Below, piece by piece: positions 1 to 8,529 of a stretch of 64,000 nt of DNA (within the stretch, counting starts at the first letter, position 1; the number at the start of each line of letters is the position of its first letter). The translations under genes were made by a program, and so were the position numbers. Below the pieces are notes generated by a model. That model was given only the letters and a program-made list of their open reading frames with translations. It ran no database searches and was not told the origin of the DNA. The DNA comes from Hyphomicrobiales bacterium (lineage in GTDB: Bacteria; Pseudomonadota; Alphaproteobacteria; Rhizobiales; Xanthobacteraceae). The stretch is taken from contig JAFKKH010000011.1 in assembly GCA_017305665.1 (NCBI GenBank), positions 1 through 64,000 on the forward strand. The letters are read 5' to 3'.

Positions 1-210
1 CGTCTTGATGAAGACTGCCGGTCCCATGGTGTCGTCGAGCATGGCGGTGAGAATGCCGCCCTGAATGAAGCCGGCCGGATTGCAAAACGCGGCCTTGCCG
101 TCGAAGCCGATACGGACCCAGCCCGCATCAGGATCGGCATCGAGAACGTGCCAGCCGAGCAGCCGCGAACAGGGCGGCGCGTCGAGTTGGTCAAGAGCGG
201 TTGCGATCAT
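1..210 (-). CDS. PaaI-family hotdog thioesterase (partial, 3' end outside window)
   Basis: The start codon is at 208-210 on the minus strand and the gene runs off the left edge, so only about 70 N-terminal residues are visible. They include the stretch NPAGFIQGGILTAMLDDTMG, the classic beginning of the PaaI/YbgC-type hotdog fold, in which a conserved Gly-Gly turn precedes the central helix. This family hydrolyses acyl-CoA thioesters in the cytoplasm; the substrate cannot be read from this fragment. It lies in the same orientation as mutY just upstream (mutY ends at 233), with a 22-base gap, so the two may be cotranscribed. Confidence 0.75.
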   Translation of the reverse strand, partial: MIATALDQLDAPPCSRLLGWHVLDADPDAGWVRIGFDGKAAFCNPAGFIQGGILTAMLDDTMGPAVFIKT

Positions 211-232
211 GGGCGGCTCCTTTCGCCTCGAT

Positions 233-1366
233 CTACCGCACGCCTCCTGCCAGCGTGATGTCAGCATGCGCGATCACCTTGCGCATCAGGTTGGGCAGGG
301 CTTCATCGTGCAGCGTCGCGATCGGCACCCAGCGCATTCCCTTGGGCGCGCGCGTGCCGACCGGAACGGTCGCGGTGTAGACGGCAAGCTCCAGCGGGAA
401 ATGCGTGAAGACGTGCGTGACCGCGCCGACCTTGCGTTGCCAGCGCGACAGGCCCTTGAGCTGCGGCGCCTGCTCGCGCGCCGTTGCATCGTCTTGACCG
501 GCAAGCCATTCCGACGTCGGCACTTCCGTCATACCGCCGAGCAGCCCCTTTTCGGGGCGCGTGCGAACCAATAATTCGCTACCGCGTGTCACCACGAAGG
601 CTGCGCCGCTACGCAGCGCACCGGTCTTCTTCGGCGCCTTGCGCGGAAATGCCTCCTGATCGCCACGCAAGCGCGCAGCACACTCGTCATTGAGCGGGCA
701 GAGCGAACACGCAGGCTTCTTCGGCGTGCAGATGGTGGCACCGAGATCCATCAATGCCTGCGCGCTATCTCCAGCGCGACTCTTGCCCAATAGTGTTGCC
801 GCAAGCTCCTGAATCCGTGGCTTTGCCTTGGGCAGCGGTTCTTCCACGGCGAACAGCCGCGATACCACGCGCTCGATATTGCCGTCGACCGACATGGTGT
901 GGCGATCGAAGGCGATCGCGGCGATCGCCGCCGCCGTGTAGGGCCCGATGCCGGGCAGCGCGCGCAGGCCTTCTTCCGTGCCGGGAAACGCGCCGCCATG
1001 GTCGCGCAGCACGGCGACGGCGCAGGCATGCAGATTGCGCGCTCGCGAGTAGTAACCGAGACCCGCCCACATGCGCAGGACATCGTCGAGCGAGGCGCGC
1101 GCCATGGACTCCACACTCGGCCAGCGCGCCAGGAATTTCTCGAAGTAGGGCCCGACCGCCTTCACGGTGGTCTGCTGCAGCATGATTTCCGACAGCCACA
1201 CCCGATAGGGATCGGCCGCCTCACCCGGCAGCGCACGCCACGGCAGCCGGCGGCGGTGCCGATCGTACCAGGCAAGCAGCAACGCAGGGCGATCCACCGG
1301 ATGCCGAGCAGGACCGACGATTGCTGGTTTCTTCCGCTTGATGGCCGCGCCTGCTACAGTCATCCC
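233..1366 (-). CDS. mutY: A/G-specific adenine DNA glycosylase MutY
   Basis: Base-excision repair enzyme that removes adenine mispaired with 8-oxoguanine or guanine. The N-terminal half is an HhH-GPD glycosylase: catalytic Glu in SEIMLQQT, helix-hairpin-helix LPGIGPYTA, catalytic Asp in SVDGNIERV. A 4Fe-4S loop follows with the spacing C-x6-C-x2-C-x5-C (CTPKKPACSLCPLNDEC). The C-terminal third is the Nudix-like 8-oxoG recognition domain. The start at 1366 is chosen to reduce overlap with the divergent DciA-like gene; an in-frame ATG at 1384 is also possible, and neither has a clear ribosome binding site. The two divergent genes share almost no intergenic DNA. Confidence 0.95.
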   Translation of the reverse strand, partial: GMTVAGAAIKRKKPAIVGPARHPVDRPALLLAWYDRHRRRLPWRALPGEAADPYRVWLSEIMLQQTTVKAVGPYFEKFLARWPSVESMARASLDDVLRMWAGLGYYSRARNLHACAVAVLRDHGGAFPGTEEGLRALPGIGPYTAAAIAAIAFDRHTMSVDGNIERVVSRLFAVEEPLPKAKPRIQELAATLLGKSRAGDSAQALMDLGATICTPKKPACSLCPLNDECAARLRGDQEAFPRKAPKKTGALRSGAAFVVTRGSELLVRTRPEKGLLGGMTEVPTSEWLAGQDDATAREQAPQLKGLSRWQRKVGAVTHVFTHFPLELAVYTATVPVGTRAPKGMRWVPIATLHDEALPNLMRKVIAHADITLAGGVR

Positions 1367-1390
1367 GTATCTATGCAAAAGCATCAGCGC

Positions 1391-1870
1391 ATGAACAAGC
1401 CCGGTCCCATTTCGGCCAAGCCGTTATCCGCCCTGCTCGGCGGCGTCTTCAAGGACGCCTACGCGCGGCAGGGCTTTGCATCGCGCGAGCTCGTCACCCG
1501 CTGGGCCGAGATCGCCGGCTCCGAGGTGGCCGCGCACTCCGAGCCGATGAAGATCCAATGGCCGCGCCCGGTCGAGGGACAACCGCAGGAACCGGCGACC
1601 CTGGTGCTGCGGGTGGCGGGACCGGTGGCGCTGGAAATCCAGCACGCCTCCGACGTGATCCTGGAGCGGGTCAACCGCTTCTTGGGTTGGAACGCGGTAG
1701 GGCGGCTGGCGATCCGGCAAGCCCCGCTGTCGCGCAGGACCGCACGGCGGGCGGCTCCGCCGCCCTCCGCCGCCAGGGTGGCCGACGTAGAAAGCACCCT
1801 GTCGTCGATCGATGATCGCGATCTGCGCGCTGCGCTGGCGCGGCTTGGCGCCTCAATCAAGCGAAATTGA
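1391..1870 (+). CDS. DUF721 / DciA-like protein
   Basis: A 159-residue protein of the DUF721 family. Characterised members (DciA) assist loading of the replicative helicase DnaB; that role here is inferred from the family. The N-terminal half carries the typical pattern RWAEIAG followed by a beta-rich segment with LVLRVAGPVALEIQ, and the C-terminal part is Arg/Ala/Pro-rich, hence probably flexible. An earlier in-frame ATG at 1373 is possible. The start at 1391 is preferred because related proteins begin with the MNKPGPIS-type sequence. It is divergent from mutY. Confidence 0.8.
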   Translation: MNKPGPISAKPLSALLGGVFKDAYARQGFASRELVTRWAEIAGSEVAAHSEPMKIQWPRPVEGQPQEPATLVLRVAGPVALEIQHASDVILERVNRFLGWNAVGRLAIRQAPLSRRTARRAAPPPSAARVADVESTLSSIDDRDLRAALARLGASIKRN

Positions 1871-1955
1871 CGCTCCCGTGAGACCAGCGGCCGAGAGCGT
1901 GCCATTGCCACAATTGTCGTTTCAAGCTAGCCAACGGACGTATTTTTCGGGCGCA

Positions 1956-2033
1956 CTAGTGGAGTGAATTTGACATTCGCGCTCCGCCAGGTCGCGAGTC
2001 CAAGACGCGAATGTCAAATACAACCTCCACTAG
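1956..2033. repeat. 78-bp hairpin element, CTAGTG family, copy 1
   Basis: Inverted repeat with outer arms CTAGTGGAG (1956-1964) and CTCCACTAG (2025-2033), and inner arms ending in ATTTGACATTCGCG and its complement at 2007-2020. It lies between the DciA-like gene and the dsbA-like gene, 12 bases from copy 2. The stem sequence differs from the neighbouring copy although length and termini are alike. Confidence 0.8.
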
Positions 2034-2045
2034 CAACTTATTCTT

Positions 2046-2122
2046 GCTAGTGGTCTTATGATTCTAACATTTGCATAAGTGCCGCTGAGACGGGATGCAA
2101 ATGTTAGAATCAGACCACTAGC
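2046..2122. repeat. 77-bp hairpin element, CTAGTG family, copy 2
   Basis: Inverted repeat with outer arms GCTAGTGGTCT (2046-2056) and AGACCACTAGC (2112-2122), and inner arms GATTCTAACATTTGCAT (2060-2076) and its complement (2095-2111). It ends about 20 bases before the dsbA-like start codon, so in the transcript it would sit just 5' of the ribosome binding site. Confidence 0.8.
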
Positions 2123-2145
2123 GCCGTCTTGGGAGCAGACCTTTG

Positions 2146-2814
2146 ATGATCACGCGCCGCGCCTTTAACGCCGCCCTCACGTTCACCGGCCTTGCCGCCG
2201 CGGCCGGACTTTCGCCGTGGCGCCTGATCAGCATCGCCAACGCGCAGAGCGCGCAAACCGCGACCGCCGCCGATGTCGCAAAGCCAGTGTCGCTCCCAGA
2301 CATGGCGCTCGGCCCCAAGGATGCTCCCGTCACCGTCACCGAATATGCCTCGATGACCTGCCCGCATTGCGCGCGTTTCGCGGAGGAAGTGTTCCCGAAA
2401 ATCAAGGCGGCCTACATCGACACCAACAAGATCCGCTACGTGTTCCGCGAGTTCCCGCTCGACATCAAGGCCGCGGCCGGCTCGATGCTGGCGCGCTGCA
2501 TCGCCAAGGATGACGGGAGCAAATATTTCGCCGTGATCGACATGTTGTTCAAGCAGCAGGAGGAATGGGCGGGCCCGAAGACCACGGAAATGCTGACGCT
2601 GATCGGCAAGCAGGCCGGCCTCAGCGGCCAGCAGGTCGAGACCTGCCTCAAGGATCAGAAACTACTCGACAAGATCGCGGCCGATCAGAAATACGCCAAC
2701 GAGGTGTTGAAGGTGAACTCGACGCCGACCTTCTTCATCAACGGCGAAAAGGTGACCGGCGAAATCTCGTTCGAAGAGTTCGACAAGAAGATCAAGCCAC
2801 TGCTGAAGAGCTGA
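2146..2814 (+). CDS. DsbA-family thiol oxidoreductase, Tat-type signal
   Basis: A 222-residue periplasmic thioredoxin-fold protein. The N-terminus has a twin-arginine pattern (TRRAF) and a hydrophobic stretch ending near ANAQS, so export by Tat is likely. The redox motif CPHC is at about residues 72-75, the typical DsbA-type dipeptide, and the cis-Pro region NSTPTFFING is near residue 190. Such proteins introduce or reshuffle disulfides in exported proteins. ATG at 2146 is chosen because GGGAG lies about 10 bases upstream; a TTG one codon earlier is less likely. Confidence 0.9.
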   Translation: MITRRAFNAALTFTGLAAAAGLSPWRLISIANAQSAQTATAADVAKPVSLPDMALGPKDAPVTVTEYASMTCPHCARFAEEVFPKIKAAYIDTNKIRYVFREFPLDIKAAAGSMLARCIAKDDGSKYFAVIDMLFKQQEEWAGPKTTEMLTLIGKQAGLSGQQVETCLKDQKLLDKIAADQKYANEVLKVNSTPTFFINGEKVTGEISFEEFDKKIKPLLKS

Positions 2815-3121
2815 TTCGGTAGAACACAAATCCGGAAGCTTGTTCCAGAGCCGCAATCGCGGCTCTGCGCGCTTAAATTCCTATAAGAATGTTCGGCGAT
2901 GGCCGATACAAGTTTCGGTGGGATTCCCGCCTAACTCCCGCAAAAGCCTCTGGAAAAGCCCCTCCCCGCGGTTGCCCTTCGCTTCCCGCGTCGCCATTGT
3001 CCGGCACAAGGGAGCCGCAATCCGCGACTCGCAGTCAATGGGGCGATGCCATCTATGGTATTGTCCCGGCAGAGAGATTCGCGGCCGTGGACCGCGGCCC
3101 TGCCAGCAGAGCAGAGTGCCC
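2815..3121 (+). other. Intergenic region before smc, with a terminator-like hairpin
   Basis: A 307-base non-coding stretch. A perfect 9-bp stem CAGAGCCGC (2846-2854) / GCGGCTCTG (2859-2867) with a 4-base loop follows the dsbA-like gene. It lacks a T-run, so termination is only possible. The smc reading frame stays open upstream to 2840, but the family N-terminus starts at 3122. I see no other gene here; the region presumably carries the smc promoter. Confidence 0.5.
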
Positions 3122-6100
3122 ATGAAACTCACGCGTCTTCGCCTTCACGGTTTCAAGTCGTTCGTCGAACCCACCGATTTCGTGATCGAGCCGGGCCTCA
3201 CCGGCGTGGTCGGCCCGAACGGATGCGGCAAGTCCAACCTCGTGGAAGCGCTGCGCTGGGCCATGGGCGAGACCTCCCACAAGTCGCTGCGCGCCGCAGA
3301 TATGGATGCGGTGATTTTTGCTGGGTCCGGCAACCGCCCCGCGCGCAACCACGCCGAAGTCGTGATGTCGATCGACAATTCCGATCGATCCGCGCCGGCG
3401 GCCATGAATGATTCCGAATTGCTGGAGATTTCGCGCCGCATCGAACGCGAAGCCGGTTCGGTCTATCGCATCAACGGCAAGGACGTGCGCGCCCGCGACG
3501 TGCAGATTCTATTCGCCGATGCCGCCACCGGCGCGCGCTCGCCGGCACTGGTTCATCAGGGCAAGATCGGCGAGATCATTCAGGCCAAGCCCGAGCAGCG
3601 CCGCCGCGTGCTGGAAGATGCCGCCGGTGTCGCCGGCCTGCATGCGCGCCGGCACGAGGCCGAACTACGGCTGAAGGCCGCCGAAACCAACCTCACCCGC
3701 GTCGAGGACGTGATCGGCCAACTCGCAGGTCAGATGGAAGGCCTGAAGAAACAGGCCCGCCAGGCAATCCGCTATCGGGATGTCGCAGCGAAGGTGCGCA
3801 AGGCCGAGGCCATGCTGTTCCACCTGCGCTGGCTGGAGGCCCATGCCGACGTCGCGGAAGCCGCCCAGACCCACGATCTCAATGTCCGCGAACTGGCGGA
3901 GCGCACCCGCGAACAGGCGGAAGCCGCCCGCGTTCAGGCGGAGCGAGCCTCCGAACTTCCGGCCTTGCGCGACGCCGAGGCTCGCGCCGCGGCAGGACTG
4001 CAGCGCCTGACCAACGCGCGCGAAACGCTGGATCGCGAAGAGGAACGCGCCAAGGAGCGCGCCGCCGAACTCGACCGCCGCCTGACGCAGTTTGCATCGG
4101 ACGTCGCGCGCGAGCAGCAACAGTCGATCGATGCGGACGCTGCGCTGCAGCGGCTGGATACCGAAGACGCCGAACTGAAAGAAGAGATCAAGTCGCGTGT
4201 CGAGACGCGCAGTGGCGTCGATGAGCGCGTCGCGCAGGCGGAAGCGACGCTGGCCACGGCCGAAGGCACCTTCGCCGAACTGACCCGCGCACTGGCGGAC
4301 CTCACCGCCAAGCGCAACCAGCTCGAAGCCAACGTGCGCACTCACCGCGATCGTCTTGGGCGCATCGATCAGGAGATTTCCGGCGTCCAGCGCGAGACCG
4401 ACGCGCTGGCGCAGCAGACCAGCGGCTTTGGCGATCTCGATGCGCTGACGGCCGCGATCGAGGGCACGCAGCAGGCGCTCGCCCAATCCGAGACCGTCAG
4501 CCGCGAACGCGAGGCAGATCACGCCACCGCACGCAGCCAGCTCGACATTGCGCGTTCAGGCGTCGAAGCGGCGCGTGGCCCGCTGCAGGAAGCCGACAAG
4601 CGCGCCCAGCGGCTCGAGACCGAAGCCAAGACCATCGCCAAGATTCTCAACGGCGAAAGCAAGAACCTGTGGCCGCCGATCATCGACGGCATCAGCGTCG
4701 ACAAGGGTTATGAGAAGGCGATCGGCGCCGTGCTCGGCGACGACCTCGATGCGCCGGTCGATCCGTCCGCGCCAATGCGCTGGACTGGTTCGGCAGTCGC
4801 TGCCGACGATCCGGCGCTGCCCGAGGGTGTCGAATCGCTTGCCTCCCATGTGCAGGCTCCGCCGGAGCTGGCGCGGCGTCTCGCCCAGATCGGCGTCGTC
4901 ACCAAGGAGCGTGGTGCGGACCTGGTTGCGCAGTTGAAGACCGGCCAGCGGCTGGTGTCGCTGGAAGGCGACGTCTGGCGCTGGGACGGCTTTGTGACCG
5001 CGGCCCATGCGCCGACCGGCGCCGCACGCCGCCTCGCCGAGCGCGCCCGCCTCGCCGATATCGAGAGCGATCTCGAACGCGCCCGCACCGAAGTCGTCGA
5101 GCGCCGGCAGGCTCTGGAAGCGGCACAGCAGACGGTTGCGACAGCCGATCAGGCCGTGAAGGCGGCTGCGACCGCCGAGAGCGAGGCGCGCAATGCCTGG
5201 CGCGCGGCGCAGCGCGAGGTCGATGTCGCCCGTGAGCGTCATGCGAGCGCCGAACGCGAGATCAACCGCCACGCTGCGCGCCGCTCGGCGCTGGCCGAGG
5301 CGCAAAGCCGTCTGGGCAACGATCGCACCGAAGCGGCCACTGCCCATGAGGCTGCGACCGTGGCGCTCGGCGAGTTGCCCCCGAGCCTGGAGACCGAAAC
5401 AAAACTCGGCAACGTGCGGACCGAGATCGAAGGCCACCGCCGGCTCGCGGCACAGGTGCGTGCCGAAGCCCAGGCGCTGGCGCGCGAAGCCGAATTGGCC
5501 GACCGCCGCGTGCAGGCGATTATCGCCGAGCGCAACGACTGGCAGACCCGCAAGCAGAGTGCGGCCTCGCAGATATCGACCATCGAAGCGCGCGTCACCG
5601 AGGTGAAGGCCGAACGCGCCGAACTCGAGAATGCCCCCGCCCTGTTCGCGGAAAAACGCAGCGCCATCATCAGCGAGATCGAGCACGCCGAGAAGGATCG
5701 CCGCGACGCCGCCGATGCGCTGGCCGCCGCCGAAGCCGTGATGGCGGAAACCGATCGAGCCGCGAAAGTCTCGCTGGAAGCGCTGTCGAGTGCGCGCGAA
5801 GCCACCGCACGCGCCGAAGAACGCATGGAAGGCACCAAGCGCCGCCTCGAGGATACCGAGCGCGAAATCCGCGACATGCTCGAGGTCGAACCCGATGCGG
5901 TGGCCTCACTCGCTGAAATCCAGCCGGGCGTCGAACTGCCGCCGCTGCCTGAGATCGAGGCCGAGCTCGAAAAGCTGCGCCGCGACCGCGAGCGCCTCGG
6001 CGCCGTCAACCTGCGCGCCGAAGAAGAGCTGCGCGAGGTCGAGGGGCAGCACACCTCGCTCACCACCGAGCGCGACGATCTGGTCGAGGCTATCAAGAAG

Positions 6101-6628
6101 CTGCGCACCGGCATCCAGAGCCTCAACCGTGAGGCGCGCGAGCGGCTGCTGACCTCGTTCGAGACAGTCAACACCCACTTCAAGCGGCTGTTCACCGAAC
6201 TGTTCGGCGGCGGCGAGGCCGCGCTCCATCTGATTGAGAGCGACGATCCACTGGAAGCCGGCCTGGAAATCATCGCCAAGCCGCCGGGCAAGAAGCCGCA
6301 GTCGCTGTCGTTGCTCTCGGGCGGCGAGCAGGCGCTGACCGCGCTGGCGCTGATCTTCGCGGTGTTCCTGACCAATCCGTCGCCGATCTGCGTGCTGGAC
6401 GAAGTCGACGCGCCGCTCGACGATCACAACGTCGAACGGTTCTGCAACCTCTTGCACGAGATGACGGGTTCCACGGAAACGCGTTTCATTATCATCACGC
6501 ACAACCCGATCACCATGGCGCGGATGAATCGCCTGTTCGGCGTTACCATGGCTGAGCGCGGCGTCTCGCAGCTGGTGTCGGTCGACCTCGAGAACGCGGT
6601 GAAGATTCTCGATCAGCACGTGGCGTGA
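3122..6628 (+). CDS. smc: Chromosome segregation protein SMC
   Basis: A 1168-residue SMC ATPase that organises and helps segregate the chromosome as the core of the SMC-ScpAB complex. The Walker A motif GPNGCGKS lies at residues 31-38. Two long Ala/Glu/Arg-rich coiled-coil arms flank a hinge region (about 510-660, beginning near LWPPIIDGISVDKGYEKAIG). The C-terminal head has the signature LSLLSGGEQALTALAL and Walker B CVLDEVDAPLDD. The length is normal for the family. The start follows from the family N-terminus MKLTRLRLHGFKSF; the frame is open further upstream but that part is unlike SMC. scpA and scpB are not in the window. Confidence 0.97.
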   Translation: MKLTRLRLHGFKSFVEPTDFVIEPGLTGVVGPNGCGKSNLVEALRWAMGETSHKSLRAADMDAVIFAGSGNRPARNHAEVVMSIDNSDRSAPAAMNDSELLEISRRIEREAGSVYRINGKDVRARDVQILFADAATGARSPALVHQGKIGEIIQAKPEQRRRVLEDAAGVAGLHARRHEAELRLKAAETNLTRVEDVIGQLAGQMEGLKKQARQAIRYRDVAAKVRKAEAMLFHLRWLEAHADVAEAAQTHDLNVRELAERTREQAEAARVQAERASELPALRDAEARAAAGLQRLTNARETLDREEERAKERAAELDRRLTQFASDVAREQQQSIDADAALQRLDTEDAELKEEIKSRVETRSGVDERVAQAEATLATAEGTFAELTRALADLTAKRNQLEANVRTHRDRLGRIDQEISGVQRETDALAQQTSGFGDLDALTAAIEGTQQALAQSETVSREREADHATARSQLDIARSGVEAARGPLQEADKRAQRLETEAKTIAKILNGESKNLWPPIIDGISVDKGYEKAIGAVLGDDLDAPVDPSAPMRWTGSAVAADDPALPEGVESLASHVQAPPELARRLAQIGVVTKERGADLVAQLKTGQRLVSLEGDVWRWDGFVTAAHAPTGAARRLAERARLADIESDLERARTEVVERRQALEAAQQTVATADQAVKAAATAESEARNAWRAAQREVDVARERHASAEREINRHAARRSALAEAQSRLGNDRTEAATAHEAATVALGELPPSLETETKLGNVRTEIEGHRRLAAQVRAEAQALAREAELADRRVQAIIAERNDWQTRKQSAASQISTIEARVTEVKAERAELENAPALFAEKRSAIISEIEHAEKDRRDAADALAAAEAVMAETDRAAKVSLEALSSAREATARAEERMEGTKRRLEDTEREIRDMLEVEPDAVASLAEIQPGVELPPLPEIEAELEKLRRDRERLGAVNLRAEEELREVEGQHTSLTTERDDLVEAIKKLRTGIQSLNREARERLLTSFETVNTHFKRLFTELFGGGEAALHLIESDDPLEAGLEIIAKPPGKKPQSLSLLSGGEQALTALALIFAVFLTNPSPICVLDEVDAPLDDHNVERFCNLLHEMTGSTETRFIIITHNPITMARMNRLFGVTMAERGVSQLVSVDLENAVKILDQHVA

Positions 6629-6635
6629 TTGAATT

Positions 6636-6758
6636 CCCTCCCCCTTGTGGGGAGGGCCGGCCAAGCGAAGCGGAGGCCGGGGTGGGGCATAAGTGCATGC
6701 CCCTCACCCGACTGGCCTATCGGCCAGCCACCCTCCTCACCGCAAGAGCGGGGGAGGG
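6636..6758. repeat. Intergenic palindromic repeat of the CCCTCCCC type
   Basis: The block begins with the hairpin CTCCCC / GGGGAG around 6639-6653 and contains a second palindrome ACTGGCC-TATC-GGCCAG-like near 6710-6727 and a GC-rich end (GCAAGAGCGGGGGAGGG). It occupies most of the space between smc and the next gene and resembles dispersed intergenic repeats common in Rhizobiales. It may also act as terminator for smc. Confidence 0.55.
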
Positions 6759-6784
6759 AAAAAGAAAGAGGGCCGCGCCTCCTC

Positions 6785-7828
6785 ATGATCCCACCCGATC
6801 TCCCCGCCGCCCTGCGCGTTGCGCTCGAACAAAAAGCGCAAGGCCTCTCCCGTAACGATGCGGCTGTGCGCGCAACGGCGATCTCGCAGACCTATCGCGG
6901 CGGCGGCGACTCCGGCACGATCCGAAATGAGGCCGATGCGCTCGCCTACGCACTCGCGCGGATGCCCGCGACCTATGCCGCCGTCATCGCCTGCCTGAAC
7001 GCGTTGCACGAGGTGCGGCCGGAATTCGCCCCGCGAAGCCTGCTCGACATCGGCGCCGGACCGGGGACCGCGACCTGGGCGGCAGCGCAGGTCTTCGAGG
7101 CCCTGCACGACTTCAGTGCGATCGATGCCAATCCGGCGTTACGGACGCTGGCGCTCGATCTTGTACGTGATGACGCGCGTCTCTCCACGCTCCGCTACGT
7201 GCAGAGCGAGGCATCAACCGGACTGCGCGACGTAGCAGGCGAGGATCTGGTGATCGCGAGCTATGTCATCGGCGAACTGGCCAAGGATCGGCAGGCCGCG
7301 CTTGCCGATCGGTTATGGGCCGCCGCGCGCGACACGCTTCTTGTCGTCGAGCCCGGGACGCCCGCCGGCTATCAGCGCATTCTCGACCTGCGACGGCAGT
7401 TGATCGCACAAGGTGCGCATGTCATCGCGCCCTGCCCGCACGATGACACGTGCCCTCTCACAGCATTTTCAAGCGAAGTGGAGAGCGCTTCGCCTGAAGA
7501 AAAACAAAAAGCTGCGCCGGACTGGTGTCATTTCGTGCAACGGCTGCCGCGTTTGCGCGCGCATAAACACCTCAAGGGCGCGGAGCTTCCCTTCGAGGAT
7601 GAAAAATTCAGCTACGTCGCCGTATCGCGAACGCCGGTGCGGCGGCATCCCGCGCGCGTGCTGGCGCAACCGCTCATCGCCAAGGTTGCGGTAAGCGCGA
7701 AACTCTGCACGCCGCAAGGTCTTTCCCTCGCCACGATCCCACGCCGCAACAAGCCCGCGTATGCGCGTTACCGCAAATTCGATTGGGGCGACGCCATCTT
7801 CGACTCCGAAGACCCCCGCGTGGAATAA
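6785..7828 (+). CDS. Rsm22-like small-subunit rRNA methyltransferase family protein
   Basis: A 347-residue protein related to mitochondrial Rsm22/METTL17, proteins linked to small ribosomal subunit maturation. The SAM-binding motif is LLDIGAGPGTATWAA, followed by an acidic strand end (SAIDANPAL). The C-terminal half has the family's Cys/His segments CPHDDTCPL and DWCHFVQR, which probably bind a metal or Fe-S cluster, with further conserved basic residues near the end (RRNKPAYARYRKFDWGD). The start at 6785 matches the family N-terminus (IPPDLPAALR). Methyltransferase activity is inferred from the fold; the substrate is not visible. Confidence 0.8.
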   Translation: MIPPDLPAALRVALEQKAQGLSRNDAAVRATAISQTYRGGGDSGTIRNEADALAYALARMPATYAAVIACLNALHEVRPEFAPRSLLDIGAGPGTATWAAAQVFEALHDFSAIDANPALRTLALDLVRDDARLSTLRYVQSEASTGLRDVAGEDLVIASYVIGELAKDRQAALADRLWAAARDTLLVVEPGTPAGYQRILDLRRQLIAQGAHVIAPCPHDDTCPLTAFSSEVESASPEEKQKAAPDWCHFVQRLPRLRAHKHLKGAELPFEDEKFSYVAVSRTPVRRHPARVLAQPLIAKVAVSAKLCTPQGLSLATIPRRNKPAYARYRKFDWGDAIFDSEDPRVE

Positions 7829-7899
7829 TTTTCGCCCCCGAGCGTTTATTGGCTGACGCGTTTGCGTCCTCATCAGAGTTCATCAGGAGTGGAGCTGCA

Positions 7900-8280
7900 A
7901 TGTCCCGTACATTCGCCGCAGTAGCGGCTTTGACTTTCATTCTCGCCTCATCCGCCGCTTCAGCGCAGATGCTGAAGACGGCCGATACCGCCAAGGGCAA
8001 GACCTTCGTCGACGCCAAGGGCATGACGCTCTACACGTTCGACAAGGATGCAGGCGGCAAGTCGGCCTGCAACGGTCCCTGCGCGCAGAACTGGCCGCCG
8101 CTGATGGCCGCGGCGGGCGCCAAGCCCACGGCCGACATGACCATCGTGGTCCGGGACGACGGCAGCAAGATGTGGGCCTACAAGGGCAAACCCCTCTACA
8201 CATTCAAGAAGGACACCAAGCCGGGTGACACCACCGGCGACGGTTTCCTCAACGGTGCGTGGCACATCGCCAAGCCGTAA
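7900..8280 (+). CDS. COG4315-type secreted protein (predicted lipoprotein repeat family)
   Basis: A 126-residue exported protein. A signal peptide ends near ASAQM. The mature part has two copies of the family repeat: GKTFVDAKGMTLYTFDKD with CNGPCAQNWPP, and MWAYKGKPLYTFKKD with GDTTGDGFLNGAWHIA. The paired Cys in CNGPC is typical. No lipobox Cys is visible at the signal cleavage site, so it is probably soluble and periplasmic. The function of the family is unknown. The start is supported by AGGAGTGGAG just upstream. Confidence 0.8.
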   Translation: MSRTFAAVAALTFILASSAASAQMLKTADTAKGKTFVDAKGMTLYTFDKDAGGKSACNGPCAQNWPPLMAAAGAKPTADMTIVVRDDGSKMWAYKGKPLYTFKKDTKPGDTTGDGFLNGAWHIAKP

Positions 8281-8288
8281 GCACGAAA

Positions 8289-8316
8289 GCATCCCGCTCC
8301 GACCGGTGCGGGATGC
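8289..8316 (+). terminator. Probable intrinsic terminator after the COG4315 gene
   Basis: Perfect 9-bp stem GCATCCCGC (8289-8297) / GCGGGATGC (8308-8316) followed by the T-rich CTCTTTCCT, nine bases after the stop codon. Confidence 0.7.
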
Positions 8317-8414
8317 CTCTTTCCTGATACGGCGGCGATTGAACCGTTGGCACCGATCTGACGACCAACCGGAACTGCCGGTCGTGCGGCCCCTGCCGTG
8401 CGGCCGCGTTTTCG

Positions 8415-8492
8415 TCTAGTGTGGTGGTTCAGAAGTTCGCTTCTTTGTCCCGACGAGTCCGTTCGCGCGAACTTCTGAATTGGGACATTAGA
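8415..8492. repeat. 78-bp hairpin element, CTAGTG family, copy 3
   Basis: A third element of nearly the same length as copies 1 and 2. It begins TCTAGTGT and ends ACATTAGA, which pair imperfectly. The strong inner stem is TTCAGAAGTTCGC (8428-8440) / GCGAACTTCTGAA (8467-8479), 13 perfect pairs. The stem sequence is unrelated to copies 1 and 2. It lies about 40 bases upstream of the lemA start. Confidence 0.65.
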
Positions 8493-8529
8493 TTGCCCGC
8501 ATTCGTCGTCTCATCAGGAGCCTTGCCCC

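Noticed and set aside
2840-3121. Upstream extension of the smc reading frame by 94 codons.
   Set aside because: The extension has no similarity to SMC N-termini, which begin at the MKLTRLRLHGFKSF sequence at 3122.
3665-5686. Long open frames on the minus strand inside smc (285 and 376 codons).
   Set aside because: They are shadow frames of a high-GC gene; smc has complete motifs in its own frame and the antisense products show no recognisable family.
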